This document shows positions 48,301 to 61,776 of a stretch of 64,000 nt of DNA, in pieces. Numbering within the stretch: position 1 is the stretch's first letter; the number at the start of each line of letters is the position of its first letter. The stretch is taken from the NCBI GenBank assembly GCA_014549065.1, contig JACDOX010000120.1:310001-374000 (forward strand), written 5' to 3'. Made by a program: the position numbers and the translations under genes. This DNA is from Cardinalis cardinalis (Eukaryota > Chordata > Aves > Passeriformes > Cardinalidae). The notes under the pieces are model-generated. The model saw only the letters and a program-made list of their open reading frames with translations. It was not told the origin of the DNA and searched no databases.

Positions 48301-50920
48301 CACAAACAAGGAATAGGTAACAAATGCTTTCCCACCACTTTGGGGTAAAAGGAGGCAGAGAGTTCAGTCTGTTGTGATTTGAATCACATTTGTGACAAAT
48401 GTCTGTAGGAGAAGAGGTGGGGCGCCAAACCTCTCAGAAAGACCCACTGCCTGGGGGCAAGCCACTCGTTCCTCATCCTCCCACTTTACCCTTTGTCCCT
48501 AACAAAGAAACAAGCACAGTTTTGTGCCATGTAATGACAAATCCTCCCAGATATGGCTGAAGCTCTAAATTTTCCGCAAGTCCAGAACACTCTGTTTTTC
48601 TTAGAATGAGGTCTAGTTCCTTATAGGCAACAAGGGACTGGTATGACAGTGCAGCTAGGAGTGTTTACTTGACATTTGTGCCAAAGCACTGCTGAAAGCA
48701 GCCAAAGCCACCTTCTTTCTTGATGCTGAATGCCTTTTTGGTGATGGCAGGACAGGGCTGTGCCAGGTCAGTGCAGGCAGGGAGCCATGTCAGCAGAAAT
48801 CTGGACTCCCACACTGGAGTTTTTGCTCGGAGGAGCCTCTTACACTTCAGGAAGCTGCATGTCCTGGACTGCAGCACAGCTCTGCAGCCTCTGTCCTTGG
48901 CAGAGACAACTGGTGGTGGACTGAACGTGCCACTCTTAAAGCTTACATAATATTTATACTATAATTAGAATGAACATTTGTCTTGTAATAGTCTATTCTA
49001 AGAAATGTTTTGTTACTTTTTGTAAGCTGGTTTTTTTGTTTTGAGCGGGTGTTTTAGTCTGTTTTTTTTTCTTCTTGGCATCATCGAAACAGCCATCTTT
49101 GGTGGCATCCGGGTGGTATGACTGTTTGTACAGAAACTTGTGAGGTTTCATCCATCAGAAGATAGTGACTTGCCCCTGCAGATAACAAACATACCAGATT
49201 ATGCAATTTCTGGGTAGATAATGTTAGCTAATTCTTGATAGCATTATCTGGCCTCAAATGCAGAAATGGTGTATCAGAAACATGACAGTAGTTGTAGTCT
49301 GGTTTCTTGTTCACATGTCTGAACGAAATTTTTCACTAGCATGAATCCATTTGAGACAATATGACTAATTTATTTTTAAAAAGGATAAGCCTTTAGACAG
49401 AGAAAGTAGTTTGCAAATTTAAATGCTGACTTGTGGCAGTATCCTACAATAATTGAGTCCTGGTAGCTACTACTGGTTTGTGCTGTGGCAGAATGCCCAT
49501 CAATATCAGTGTCTGTAATGGAGATGCACAACAAGGCACAGAGCAAAAATATTCACATGTGTGAAGTGCTGGGGACTGGGTGACTAACTTTAAGGAGCAA
49601 TATAGATATCAGGCACTTCATTTCTGTTGTCTCAGGCCTAAACATACAGGTTAGATGCTACACTTCTAAAATCATCAGGAACTTTGCTAGGGAGTAAAGT
49701 TATTGCTTGAGTAGTGGAAAAGATCTTGAACCACAGCAGGGTCTGTAACATGTTGTAATTAGGCAAATGGAGTTTGAAACATCTGGGGAGTCCTGCTACC
49801 ATTTCTGCAGCATGGAGAGTGCCTACTTCTCTGCATTTCTCTGTTTTATGCCCTCTGCAGCATGTCCCTGTGGAGTGTGTCACTGTGCCACTGTTGAATC
49901 CTCCTTGGTCCCTTCCCCCACAAACCATGCAGGTTCCTACTGCACTGTACCAGATGGGGCCATGAACGATGGCCTGGGAACAATGCTCTCCTGCTCCTGG
50001 TGGCTCCCACCCAACCTGCTGCTAGACAAGAACAAGTGATTTATAAAAGAAAGCCTTGGGTGCATTTGGGGAATTTAACATATATTTTGTTGTTCCCACA
50101 GTTGCTAGACTAGAGGTCAGATAGAAGCTTTCTGGCTGGTGTGCAAGGAAGATTAAGTCACAGATAGGGCACGTTCCCTCACAGGTTGGACCGGAGGGTC
50201 TGTGGTGGATGATCCAAATAACCGATGTCAAAATCTTCTAGGCATCACCAAAACATATTACCATCTCTAAAATCATTCTTGATTATCTGCTAAACAGGGT
50301 CAAGTAAGAGGCCTGGAGAAAGATATCATTACCCTGCAGCCCATAGAGAGAGAGATATCACCTGCCTAACTTCCCGGCTAAGATGAAAACCACCATCCCA
50401 TTTCAAAGGAAACGGTAACAGGGAGGGGCAAAGCAATCTCACTGCTGAGACAGACCTCAGCTCTGTGGGTGTGAAAATAATGACACACAACTCAACAGTC
50501 TAACTTCCCATTAAAGCAGTTCACAGCTGGCAAAATGTGTCACCTACCTCAGAAAGAGCAGGAGAAATGCTACAGAGTGCCTTTTGGCCCCCTGCTAGGA
50601 GCTGAGTTTGAAGAGGCCCTCATTCTCCTCTCTCCTGCTTTGTGTTATGTTCAAGGTCTTGTTTATGGGCAAAAAGAAAGAACACCTGACATGAAAGTAA
50701 AGCCAAGATTTTATTGTTAATTGAGATCTGCTGAGTATGCTATCTCTAATCCAAATCTGACAGAGAAAAAAGAAGAATAACAAGGCAGTTAAAACTGCAA
50801 TATGGTTAGAAGTGTTAATAGTCAGTCATATTAATAGTACAATTACAATACACTTACTTTTTGTCCTTTTTTTTAGGATTATGCTTACCTTTCCATTGCT
50901 CTTCTATGTCTTAAAGTCAT
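42313..50920. other. Intergenic DNA, no gene seen
   Basis: 8.6 kb of mixed composition. Apart from the GT microsatellite (43555-43600) I recognise no repeat, and none of the open frames (all under about 115 codons) resembles a known protein. No UGT3A-like sequence is visible. Confidence 0.55.
43555..43600. repeat. (GT)n microsatellite with G runs
   Basis: A G run is followed by GT repeats interrupted by a second G run, then about nine GT units. It is a probable length polymorphism. Confidence 0.9.
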
Positions 50921-52215
50921 ACAATCATAGAACAGAATACGATGAGTTGGAAGGGACCTATCAGGATCATCTAGTCCAGCTCCTGGCCCTGTACAAGACA
51001 TCCCAAGAGTGACACCATGGGCCTGAGAGAATTGTCCAAACACTTCTTGACCTCTGTCAGGCTGGTGCTGTGAGCACTGTCCTGGGGAGCTGTTGCATTG
51101 CCCAACCACCCTCTGGGTGAAAATATTTTTCCTGATATCTAGTCTAAACCTCCCCTGACACAACTTCAGGCCATTCCCTCAGGTCCTGTCACTGTCACCA
51201 CAGAGCAGAGATCAGTGCCTGCCCCTCCTCTTCCTCTCATGAGGGAGTTGTAACTTCAATGAGGTCTCCCCTCAGTCTCCTTCAGGTTGAACAGCCTAAA
51301 AGACCTCAGTCACTCCTCTCATGGCTTCTCCTCCAGACCTTTTCACCATCCTTGTTGCCCTCCTTTGGACACTCTAATAGTTTCATGTCTTTTTTACACT
51401 GCAGCACCCAAAGCTGCCCCCAGCACTCGAGGTGAGGCTGCCCCAGAGCAGAGCAGAGCAGGACAATCCCCTCCCCTGCCCGGCTGGTGATGCTGTGCCT
51501 GGTGCCCCCAGGACAGGGTTGGCCCTCCTGGCTGCCAGGGCACTGCTGGCTCGTGTTCAGCTCACCATTGACCAGGAGCCCCAGGTCCCTTTCCATGGCA
51601 CTGCTCTCCAGCATCTCCTTCCCGTCTGTCTGTTCATCCAGGGCTGTCCTGGCCCAGGTGCAGAGTCCAGCCCTTCTCCTTGCTGAGCTTCATGCAGTTG
51701 GTGATTGCCCTCCAGTCCTCTCGTTTGTCCAGGGCCTCTCTGCCCTCAAGGGAGTCAACAGCTCCTCCCAGTTTTGTAACATCTGTGAATTTGCTTAGCA
51801 TCTCTTCCGGTCCTGTTTCCAAATAATTTATAAAGGTGTTGAAGTGTTTATAAAGGTTTAGAAAGGGTTCCACAGGGCAAAGGATGGAGCCCTGTGGAAC
51901 CCCACTGGTGACAGGTCACCAGCCTGATGTCTCCCCAGTCACTAACCCTTTGTTCCCCACCCATGAGCCAGCTGCTCACACATCACAGGATGTGTTTATC
52001 CAGCTGTGAGCTGGACATTTTGTCCAGAAGGANCCTCAGAGACAGTATTGAAAGCTTTGCTGAAATCTAAAAAGGTTATATCAGTTGATTTCCCTTGATC
52101 AGCCAGGTGGGCTCCCCTGTTGTAGAAGGAAAAGAGGTTCCACAAAGCAGGACTTTCCCCTCATGAAGCCAAGGGACTCTCTTGGTCCATCATGTGTGCT
52201 GAAGACATAAACAAA
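50921..52215 (-). mobile_element. CR1 LINE, the longest copy, with RT C-terminal remnant
   Basis: The minus-strand copy starts at ATCATAGAACAGAATACGAT. On the minus strand it retains readable pieces of the CR1 reverse-transcriptase end, such as TKLGGAVDSLEGREAL (about 51.8 kb) and MLESSAMERDLGLLVNGEL (about 51.6 kb). These pieces lie in different frames, so the copy is broken and cannot make protein. It contains one N (52032). Confidence 0.9.
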
Positions 52216-54010
52216 GAATGCATTAAACAAGTCAGAATCTTCAGCCTGCAGACTTAAAACTGTAATTCTTCAGCTTCTGGTGTCCTTTCTTGAAAAAATA
52301 TCACATTGATGCTCTAGGATCTGATCAAGGTCATTTGTCTGTTTCCTAAGATGCAATTACATTACACCCCTTTTTTCCTCACAGGTCTGCAGCTACATTT
52401 TACAGCTGAATTTACTGTATATGATTTATTCCACATACACTAAAGGCTCTTTTTTTTGTTCTCTTTGTTACTCCTAAACCCAGCTTTGTCCAGCTCCAAG
52501 TCCATATTTCTCTAACTGACCACTGCTGTGGAGCTGCAAGGCCTCCCCTGCCGAGCCTGTGCCCCAGATTTCATCATTTCATGCCCTGTACTGCTCTAAG
52601 CTCCATGNTATGTCTCCATCCTGGTACTGTGTTAGGTGTAAATATCTCCATTACTCATAGAANTACTAGTTGTTACTTCTACCTATATAAATCTGCACCA
52701 TACAAAGAAAAACAAAATTAAAATTAATTACCACAACTCATCCCTTAGAGAAATTGCTGTCACAGAATGTGGAACAAATCTATGGGCAAAGAAAAGTTCA
52801 GACAGAGCAAGCCTTGTCCTGAAGCTCTGCAGAAGCATGGTACTTGTTTCTAGCAACGGCAGTGCCAGTGCAGGTCTAGCCTGCTGCTCTTCTTTCCTGC
52901 CCTCTCAGCAAAATGGGCAAGCTGTCATGTGGACAAGGCCCTTAAATTTTTAAGTAGTAGGAGTAGTACATCCAGTGCCAGTCCATATGTCCCTAGTTGA
53001 ATGTTCACTGATGAAAGAGATTATCCAAATTTTGGAAGTTTTAGAGATCAATAGCTGTGAATGAAACAGTAAAGCAAGGAGCTGTTATTTTCAGGANCTT
53101 TCCTACTACTAAAACTGTGCTGCCTAACTAGAATCAAAAGTTTATGTCAAAGGCATGAGAAAATCTTCCTTGTCAGATAATTCCCTCAGCGCTGCGATTT
53201 TTCATTTCAATGGTTTGTAATACACAGAGGAGTAGTAAGCAGATGGAACTAGTTTACATTTGCCCATTCTTGTGAATTATTTTTAAAAAAGGACTTTTAT
53301 AGTGAGATCTGTTTTGCTGGAGCCTTTAAAGTCATTGTAGTAAAAGAGACAGAACAATATAGAAAGACATTCCTAATAGGATTCCAAAAACTGCAGTGTG
53401 GGGACTTGGCTGTTTCTCCCAGTCAGCACTGACAAAGCCACAGCTCACGAGTTCTAACTGGAGTCTCCTGGCTCAGTGGTCTGCCTCATCTATGAAGAGC
53501 ATGCCCAGACTGGATACTGGAAAAAACAATCCACAAGCAAAACTATACAGGGCCAGAGATAGTGGAGAAGGGGCCTGTCTTCATCTTTATTCCCTGTGAA
53601 TGCCCCATGAGAGCTGTAGGCTCACGTCAGCGCCCCGTGCTGTGATNGCAGGTCCCCATCCCTCTGCTGGGCATTGTGAATGTCCCTGGGAGACATTTGC
53701 TCCCTTGGAAGCTTTGGGGGAGGTTGACCCCAAACTCCCTTGGGCTTGTCTGGAATGTGCCAAAGACACCATCTACACATGTCCACTGTTCAGGCAGGGA
53801 ATGCATGCACTCATTTTTAAGAGAGGCACTTAGCCAGATATCTAAATTTTAGAGACTTANGAAACTGGAGGGGGTGCTAAGAAATTTTAATTCTGCCAAG
53901 GCTGAAAATTAGCATGCTCAGAAAGCCTAATGACCTAGCCTGGAATTACAAATCTTTAAATCTGACTTCTCTACCAGGGCAAATGGGAAGAAATGAGGAG
54001 TTTTCCAGTG
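52216..54010. other. Intergenic DNA with isolated N bases
   Basis: No gene or repeat is recognised. Single N bases occur at about 52608, 52663, 53098, 53647 and 53860. Confidence 0.5.
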
Positions 54011-54628
54011 TGTGCCCAGGAGGCCAAGAAACCCAGTGGCATCCTGGCCTGGATCAGCAACGGTGTGGCCAGCAGNACCAGGGTAGTGACTGTTCCTCTG
54101 TCCTGGGCACCATACCCTGAACCCTGGTTTCAGTTCTGGGACACTCACTTCAAAAAGGACATTGAGGTGTTGGAGAGAGTTCAGGGAAGGGAAACAGAAC
54201 TGGAGAAGGGTCTGGAGAACAAATCTGACGAGGAGCAGCTGAGGGATCTGGGTGTGTTTAGCTTGCAGAAAAGGAGGGTCAAGGGAGACCATATCACTCT
54301 CCACAATTCCCTTAAAGGAGGANGTAGTCAGGTGAGAGTCAGTCTCTTCTGTCATGTCTCAAGCCAAAGGATGAGAAGAAATAGTGTTAAGTTATGCCAG
54401 GGAAGGTTCATACTAGATATTAGGAAATTTTTTTTTTGAAAGAGTGGTCAGGCNTTGGAATAAATTGCCCAGAGAGGTGGTGGAGTCATCTTCTCTGGAA
54501 GTGTTCAGGAGGCATCTGGATGTGGCATTTGGGTATATGTTTAGAGATTATTATTGTGGTCCTGGGTTGACAGCTGGACTTAATCNTCTTGAAGGCGTCC
54601 TCCAACCTTCATGATTCTTTGATTCTGT
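54011..54628 (+). mobile_element. CR1 LINE, plus strand
   Basis: It begins GTGTGCCCAGGAGGCCAAGA and keeps readable CR1 coding residues (LAWISNGVAS, RDLGVFSLQKRRVKGD) to the tail CATGATTCTTTGATTCTGTC. Four N bases fall inside it. Confidence 0.92.
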
Positions 54629-56850
54629 CACTCTGAGGACCATGCTTAGACTTTTGTCTCCTGTTCTTCTTGTGCATGTGTATCTGTGCTATGCAGGCAC
54701 CTGACCTGGTTGCCAGCACTGCTGTTTCCAGTGCTGGAAAATGTCAGGGCCACCCCATACCTCTCCTCCTTCTCAGGCTTTTGTCATGTGTCCCAGCAAA
54801 TCTGCATTAAAGCCCCTGTTTCAAAGTTGGCAAGCCTGTTGGAAGAGACACTCTTGTGGGACTTTTACAACCACATCACCTCTTTCCTTCCAGCCCTTAT
54901 TTATGAGTGAGGATGCATTCATCTGTTTTGAGACCTGACTGACTGTTCTGTCTGCTGACTCATCCCAGAGTCTCTTATTCACANACAGAGAAAAGAGACC
55001 TTGACTGAGGCAACAGCAGCTCCTGTGNCAAGGTGGCAGCCTGACCCAGGCCTGCTGTGCGGAGGAGCCTGGCAANAGCTCATGCTCTGGGTGGCAGGAG
55101 TCAGTTCTGAAATGCAGAGGCTATNGAGAGAAGGGGCTCTGGGACACCACAAAGCCCTCTAGAGTGACTGAGTATATCCAGCTGTGCTGATGAGTGTCCC
55201 CAGCATGCTGAGTGCTGAATTGTGCTGCCATGTCAAGCATGCCCTGGTTCCTGGTTGGTAAAACATTCAGCTCAGATACCACCAGTACGTTTCTGGAGTC
55301 AGGAACCAAAACAGTTCCTCATAATTTAGAGAGGAAGCTCCAGTGGTTGACAAGAAAAGAATACATCCCATTTGTGGTTCTTTAAGCAACGATACCACAC
55401 AGGCTGAAGTCATAGCTGCAGTCAGTTTGGCTCCACGGGCTGGCAGGCGCAGAGCTCCCTGCCCTGGCAGCCAACACAGCTTCCCCCTCACCGCTCCCTC
55501 CAGAACCTCCTGCAGCAGTGCTTGGCCTGGCTCTGCCCTCTCCTGTATGACATCTGACATTACTTCCCACCACCTTTTCCTCTCCTGCCTTATGGTGCTG
55601 GCATGATCCCAGACAACTGTAAGAATCCACAATTCAGAGGACTGGCAGGGTTGTAAAAAACTGATCAAGACTCCCCGCCTGGCACATGCCTGTGCCAAGA
55701 GCACACTTCACAACCACTCTTCCTTCTCCAGGACATTCCAGCACGTGGTGACCGTCTTTAGGGAGGCCTCTCTGAANAACAGCTTGCTGAAACCTTCTCC
55801 TCTCTGGTTTTGGCTCCCTCCTCTTTGCCCCCTTCTGTGAGGACAGATTGTTCTGGTTGTTGTTGAAGCAAGCTGCAGACTGTTCTTGTTCTATTCTTTG
55901 CTACTTCCCCCACTTTGCAATGATTAAGGACAGCTTTTCAGCATCAAAAGGTCTTTGATCCTAATAAATGCTGGGGTAATTTAACTGTTTTCTTCTGTGG
56001 ACAAAAGAGAGAGGGTTGAGCACAGAAGTTTCTCATGCATGTCCATCACATTGTTTCACTGTGGTTGACAGAAAATTGCCAATATTTTTGAGAAATGCAG
56101 TAGAATAAAAACAAACCCCTAACACCCACAACATTGGTTTTTTCTATTTGGCCTGAAATATTCAAGAACTTAAATTGACATTATTTCAAGGCACAGGATA
56201 AAAATAATCAATTTCTAGTAAACATNAGTTACTTAACTTCTTAAAAACTGAAATATCTAGTGTTTTCATTTTCCATTCTCTAACTGAAAACAGATTTGTC
56301 GNAGATTTTCAAGAAAAGAAAAATTTTAAAGTTAACTACCTCTTTTTCTGGAATGTTCCTGGTCTCAAATCACCTTCAAAAAAACTTGTCAAGTGCATTT
56401 AGCACCTGGCATAGCATTCAAAAACAAAACCTGCTTGTGCTTCCCAAGAGCAAGGGAAAAAGGCAATTAAAGGTACAGCTTAGGAATGCTGTAGCTGTGC
56501 AGCCAGGCAGAGCAATCCATCACACGGGCGGGCGCTGCTGGCAGTGCACACCCTTTGGGCTGGAAACGCTCCTCAGTGCAGAGGGGCGAGGTGAGGGTCA
56601 CTGGTGTGGGGTCAGATCCCCGCGGGGACTGGGCTGGGGCTCTGTTACAAAGCTGGTCTGGGGCCGGCGCCCAGCAGGCAGGTTGGTGGTGACCACTCTT
56701 AGGAATTAGCTCAGTAGCATGAGCACAGTCTGCATGTGCCAGCTGGTGTCTGCTCTGGAGAGCAGACAATTAATTTCAGCTGGATAACTACAAACCACAC
56801 AGGGAGACGGCATTTTTGGATATAAAAGCATTTTATTTAGAGTCAGAGTT
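54629..56850. other. Intergenic DNA with an unexplained open frame
   Basis: It is more GC-rich than its surroundings and has isolated N bases. The minus strand is open for 145 codons at 55267-55704 (see findings). No protein family is recognised, and no splice sites or start context support a gene. Confidence 0.4.
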
Positions 56851-56915
56851 CAGTTGTGTTTGGAACTAGATGATCTGTAAGGTCCCTTCCAGTACAAACC
56901 ATTCTGTGATTCTGT
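56851..56915 (+). mobile_element. CR1 tail fragment
   Basis: GGAACTAGATGATCTGTAAG followed by GGTCCCTTCCAG and ATTCTGTGATTCTGT is the terminal part of CR1, about 65 bp. Confidence 0.85.
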
Positions 56916-59520
56916 AATTTAACTGGATTACATCTTGGTTTAAAATCAGAATACTTTTCCCTTGACAATGTACTTACCACAAGGGTTTCTTTTTTAGTGT
57001 ATGTGAAACTTTCTTAATTTTAATGGCAGGAAAAAAACACAGAGGTTTATCCTGTAAATCCTGGTTTATCCATCTTTNCTACATAGTGTTCTGGGACTTC
57101 ATGTTTGCTATTTTTTTAAATCTGTATTCCACACAAACAACTCTGCTGATTTCTCTACCAAGGACATGCAGATATGCTCATATCTGTTCTTCTCAGAGCT
57201 GAAGAGCTTCTCCACAACAATGGTCACAGGTGGCAGATTAAGAAACAGCCCTAAAACTTGTAAACTAAAGGGCCACTTTTTTTTGAGACACTGCTTATAA
57301 AGTTTATAATGAATTATACCTTCCCTCCTGCCTAAATTCAACACAAAATCTGAATTTTTAGAAACTTCAATTGGCTTAAATTGACTCAGTCATGAGTTTA
57401 TAAATCACGTTAGGCCTCATAGTATATTTTCCTTAGTTAATTCAGTCCAGTGCTGAACTACAAACTAAGCAGACAGCCCAGGCTGTTCAGAAAAAAACAA
57501 CTATCAACTAGGTATGTATGTATTCAGTGCTAGTTTGAAAATGTTGAGGAAAAATGTCAGAGTTCTGATGAAATCCCCATATCCTTTATGATAAATTCTG
57601 AACTCACTGAGCTCTGCTTACAGCTCAGTGCACAGTGACAGAGCAGGTACTATCAAATAAATTTCATCACACCCTGATGTAATCTGAGACAACTGAAAGC
57701 CTGTTAATAATTTTTCAGATTGGTAAGTCATTAACCAATGTCATTAACCAAATGGCACAGTCCAGTTTCCAGAGGAGTGTAGAGCAAATATCCATGTGTG
57801 TCTGTGTGTCCCTGGGCTCACTGGCAGAGGGAAGAAAAGGCAGCAGAATGCAGCTGAGTATCCAGATATTTAATTAACTTTTTTTTTTTTTTTGCTTTCA
57901 AGAGCCCACCCTATTGTTTTAATCTGCTGCAAACCTCTGAAAGTCAATGCAAATTCTGCATTTGAAGAATTTCTTTATTGGCATGGGAGGCTGAATTCCA
58001 AGGACCAATTTGTTCAGGGAAAACCATTTCTCTAGCCCTCAGTGCCTCTGTTTTTTTCTTTGCAGAGTGTGTGACCAGGCAGCAGCCCAGATAATGTTCA
58101 TAGCCCTTTATCTCTTCTGCATTCCCAGAAGGTCTCTGGAGATCAATTCACGAAACAAAGATAGTGGATGGAAGGATGTTACATTTTCACAAAGGCAGTA
58201 TTTCTGAATCAGTGAATGATTAAATAAGCCTTGTTCCCTGCTTGTGCATTAATGTGCAATCAGCTGCCACATGAGAGATATAAAAGAATATTCTAAGTCT
58301 TGCACAAGCTTTGGTTTAGTACCAGGAAGTACCTGTTGATGAAAGATAAGCCTGCCAGGATGCAAGTGGTATTAGTCTAGCAATTGCCTAAAATAATTTT
58401 CTGCCTTTGCCAGGAAGCGATGCACTTTTTCGTTCTTGCTCAGTGTTTCATCCATGGCCAGAACAGGGCTCTCCCTTCATTTCCCACATGCTCTCACACT
58501 GACTTCTACATGCTGCCTTTGCCATCAGCCTTGATCTTACATGTTCACCTTGCTGCTGCCCCAGAGGGCCAGGGAACACACACACAGGCTATTTCCTACC
58601 CCTAAGGAATCTAGATAGGTGCTGATTCCCTACCAAAGTGGTGCATTATCTTACTGACAATGTTTGTGACCTTCTGCAGACCAAGTTGCTAATAGCTGTG
58701 TCTAGGCAGAGAGCAATTTTTCCTCATCATATGGGTGTTTAACCTTTTCAGCTCTCTTCTTGCTACAAATGAACACAAGCTCAGCATTTCCCCAGAGGTT
58801 CTAACCACCAGCGGGTCTTCAGTGGCAATTAATCATCAGGGAAAAAATATACGCTGGTGAGGGGTTTTTTCTTTGTGAACCACAACTGAAGGTCTTTTAC
58901 TTACATGCTTCTACTATGTTTTCAGTAAACAATTGAACCAGAGAGTTTTTTCAACCCTATCAACTATGAAAGCAGGNAAACGTGTTCTAGAAACACAACC
59001 ATGCAATGCAGCACTTTCCCACAGCCTGTCTCCCTCGGTCTTATCACTCAGCAAGGGGCAGCACGAGGTGTCTCCCACTCTCCCCTGCTCTCCAGCCCAT
59101 GTGGACAAAGATAAGAAGAAAAGGCATTATTTTTAAAAGAAATAAAATGAAAAGGCTCTCGAAACACCAAAGTAATTGTCCAGGGAAGCAGCATAATTGC
59201 AGGCTGGGCCAGCCACAGCCTACAGTGTCACCTTGGAGACCAGCTGGCAAACTCCAGGCCTCCCAAAAAAGGGGGGCCAAGGCAGCCGTGTCTGTAAACA
59301 GGTAAAACGAGATGGATAAGGAAGCTTTGCAGTGAGACTGTGGCCCATTATCACCTGAACTTGTTGCTTGAGCCTGGAAGCACAACACTATCCAAGCCTC
59401 CCAAACACCTTCCAGTTCTGAGTGGAAACCCCAGGCTCAGAAAAGCATTGCAGGTAAAGGATTTTTTTTTCCTGTTTGCTACCTCACAGTAAGTTTCTCT
59501 AATCAGCCAAGAGTAGATGA

Positions 59521-59630
59521 ATTAATTTCAATTAAATATAATTTTTAAATATAATTTTTTTAAATATTATTTTTATTTAGATATTTAAAAATATATATGT
59601 ATTTATAAATGTATATGTATATATGCAAAA
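59521..59630. repeat. AT-rich low-complexity tract
   Basis: Runs of TTTAAATATAATTTT and ATATATGTATTTATAAATG dominate about 110 bp. No other feature is seen in it. Confidence 0.8.
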
Positions 59631-61639
59631 GAGCAATTGCAGTAATGTCCACCTGTTAGAAGGTTGAAGCTGGATGAAGCTGGTCACGATGGAGAGAGAA
59701 ATGGGAGGCTGCTGCAGAGGGGTCAGTGAGGCTGGGAAGCCAAATTTTTAAGGAAGTGTTTAGACAGTTGTCAAATACTCCTGCAGCTTTTGTGCTTTTA
59801 ATGATTCAATGAAATTATAAGAAGCAAACGAAATGTGTGCAATTGGTTTAGGCCACTTAATTTCTTCTTAGATCCTGAGATCCTCTGCTCTGGGGTGCGT
59901 GGTGTGCCACTCATGTCCTTGGCCAGGTCAGGGCTTTCAGAGCCTGGGCAATCCAGATGGGACTCTGCCTGTCCTACTGCAGTGGCTTTTAGGATTTTCA
60001 TAGGAGGCTCCTGGGTGGGCTCAGCTGAAGGACAATATCTAAACAAATGTTGCAGAGCTTAGACTGAATCTGACTCTTTCCAGGTTTAATCCTCAGGCAC
60101 AGAGGAATCTAAAGGGATCTGGTTGCTGAACAGCCTAAAATTCTTCTGGAAAAATCCAATCCAAAATTTAAGGTTCTGTATTTGTTAGGAATAAATGCAA
60201 TCATTTCTGTTTGACCTGCACAACACAACATCACCTATAGAAACAAACAATGCTGACAGCGTGGGGTAATTGTTCATAACCTAGTCTGTTAAATAAAACA
60301 AACTCTTGAGCATTCAAAATTAAAATAAACACTGCTGGTTAATTTCACTGAGGGAGAGATCTGATGGTCTTGGATGAGATACACAAATTAAAACCATTTG
60401 GAATTACTTTTATGACCTGTTCTTGTTTTATTAATAGTATTAAGACGTAACACATTTGTACACTATGCAGAAAATGGTTATACTCAACAAACCCTGACTG
60501 CATCTTTAATTACTTCGCATTATCCAAAAAGGAGCAAGAGCAAGATGAAAGGGGAGGAAAGAGCATGTGAATTACTTTGATTCCTCCCTCCTTGCTCTGA
60601 TTTGGAATCTCTTTTCTTACAATGTAGCCTAGGAAGTGTTTATCTCAAGCTTAAGCCTGCAGCCAACAGAAACAGGAAAGTGATAGAAGTGTCACTGTGG
60701 ATCAGGCTTGCATGTCACAGGTTTTATATTTAACTGGTTTTGTGTATTTTCTGGATGTATAGAAAGGGTTCTTAAATGCTTACTGCCATGTGGCACAGGA
60801 AGCCAAGTCCTGTTTAAGAGGCTTTAGTGTGATCTGAAAACTCAATTTCTTTGCAAACAGACTTTAATTGCTGAGTTTTGTATAGAAACTGTAGTTAGTG
60901 AACATTATAGAGAACGCAGATTTGCATTTATTATTAGTGGTTTTAACCATGATATTTGGGGAGATATGATATTAGTGAGATTACTGGACTGCTCTGACCC
61001 ATTTCAGAAAGAATACCGGGAAAAAAATTGAAAAGTTCAAGAGCAATAGCAGAATTTTCTGACATCTGGAAATTCATTTTGTACCAGGAGTCTTGAGCTA
61101 TGCCTAATTACTAAGTGAAAGTAAGTTTAAAAGGGACCTTCAGGTAATTACACCTGGAGACGTTTTTAATAGGTTGCTCTTTAATCTTGTAAAAGAGAGT
61201 AAACCAGCATCTAATATGATGGAAATTCAGACTAGAAACAGCATATATTAAAAAAAAAATTATTCAGTGCTGGAACAACTTAACCTAGAGATGGTGAGTT
61301 CTGAGGCAGGAATGCTTATAGATGTAGAAGCAAACTTTATTCTTACTGCAGAAATTACAGAGGATTGGCCAGTTTCAGTGGCTTTTATTGAGGTTCAAGA
61401 GATCATAACAGATAACAAATCAGATTATCCCTCCATATCCTCAATTCATGAGTATTACTGCAATGACTATTTGATGCACATTGCAGTATTCTGGAAATTA
61501 CTCCACTGATCCTGAGGCAAGGAGATGCCAGACTCTTTTCATGGTGTGTGTGTGTGCTTGTGTAGATTTTTGTAGTGTGCAGTAGAGATTAATTATGTCC
61601 TTGTTGGTTGCAGTATTTATAGAACTCCATAATGACATA

Positions 61640-61776
61640 GTGCAGTGTAGAGAGGATCACACTGCACAATGATACACTTGCATCATGTACTCTGTATGTA
61701 GATGTATTGTTGCTATATATTACATATAAGCAACAGTACATTATTATATAATGTAAATACAGTTTGCACTGTATTT
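61640..61776. repeat. Four successive short inverted repeats
   Basis: GTGCAGTGT/ACACTGCAC at 61640-61667, TGTTGCT/AGCAACA at 61708-61735 (with a further ATAT/ATAT pair), TACATTAT/ATAATGTA at 61737-61755 and AAATACAGT/ACTGTATTT at 61755-61776. All stems are perfect and loops are 3-14 nt. No gene is nearby on either strand. Confidence 0.7.

Noticed and set aside
56296..56709. 137-codon plus-strand frame
   Set aside because: It contains an N near its start, has no recognisable family, and its second half is Gly/Arg-rich chance translation of GC-rich DNA.
61267..61509. 80-codon frame considered as a UGT3A or CAPSL-related exon
   Set aside because: It has no glycosyltransferase or EF-hand residues and lacks a convincing acceptor and donor pair.
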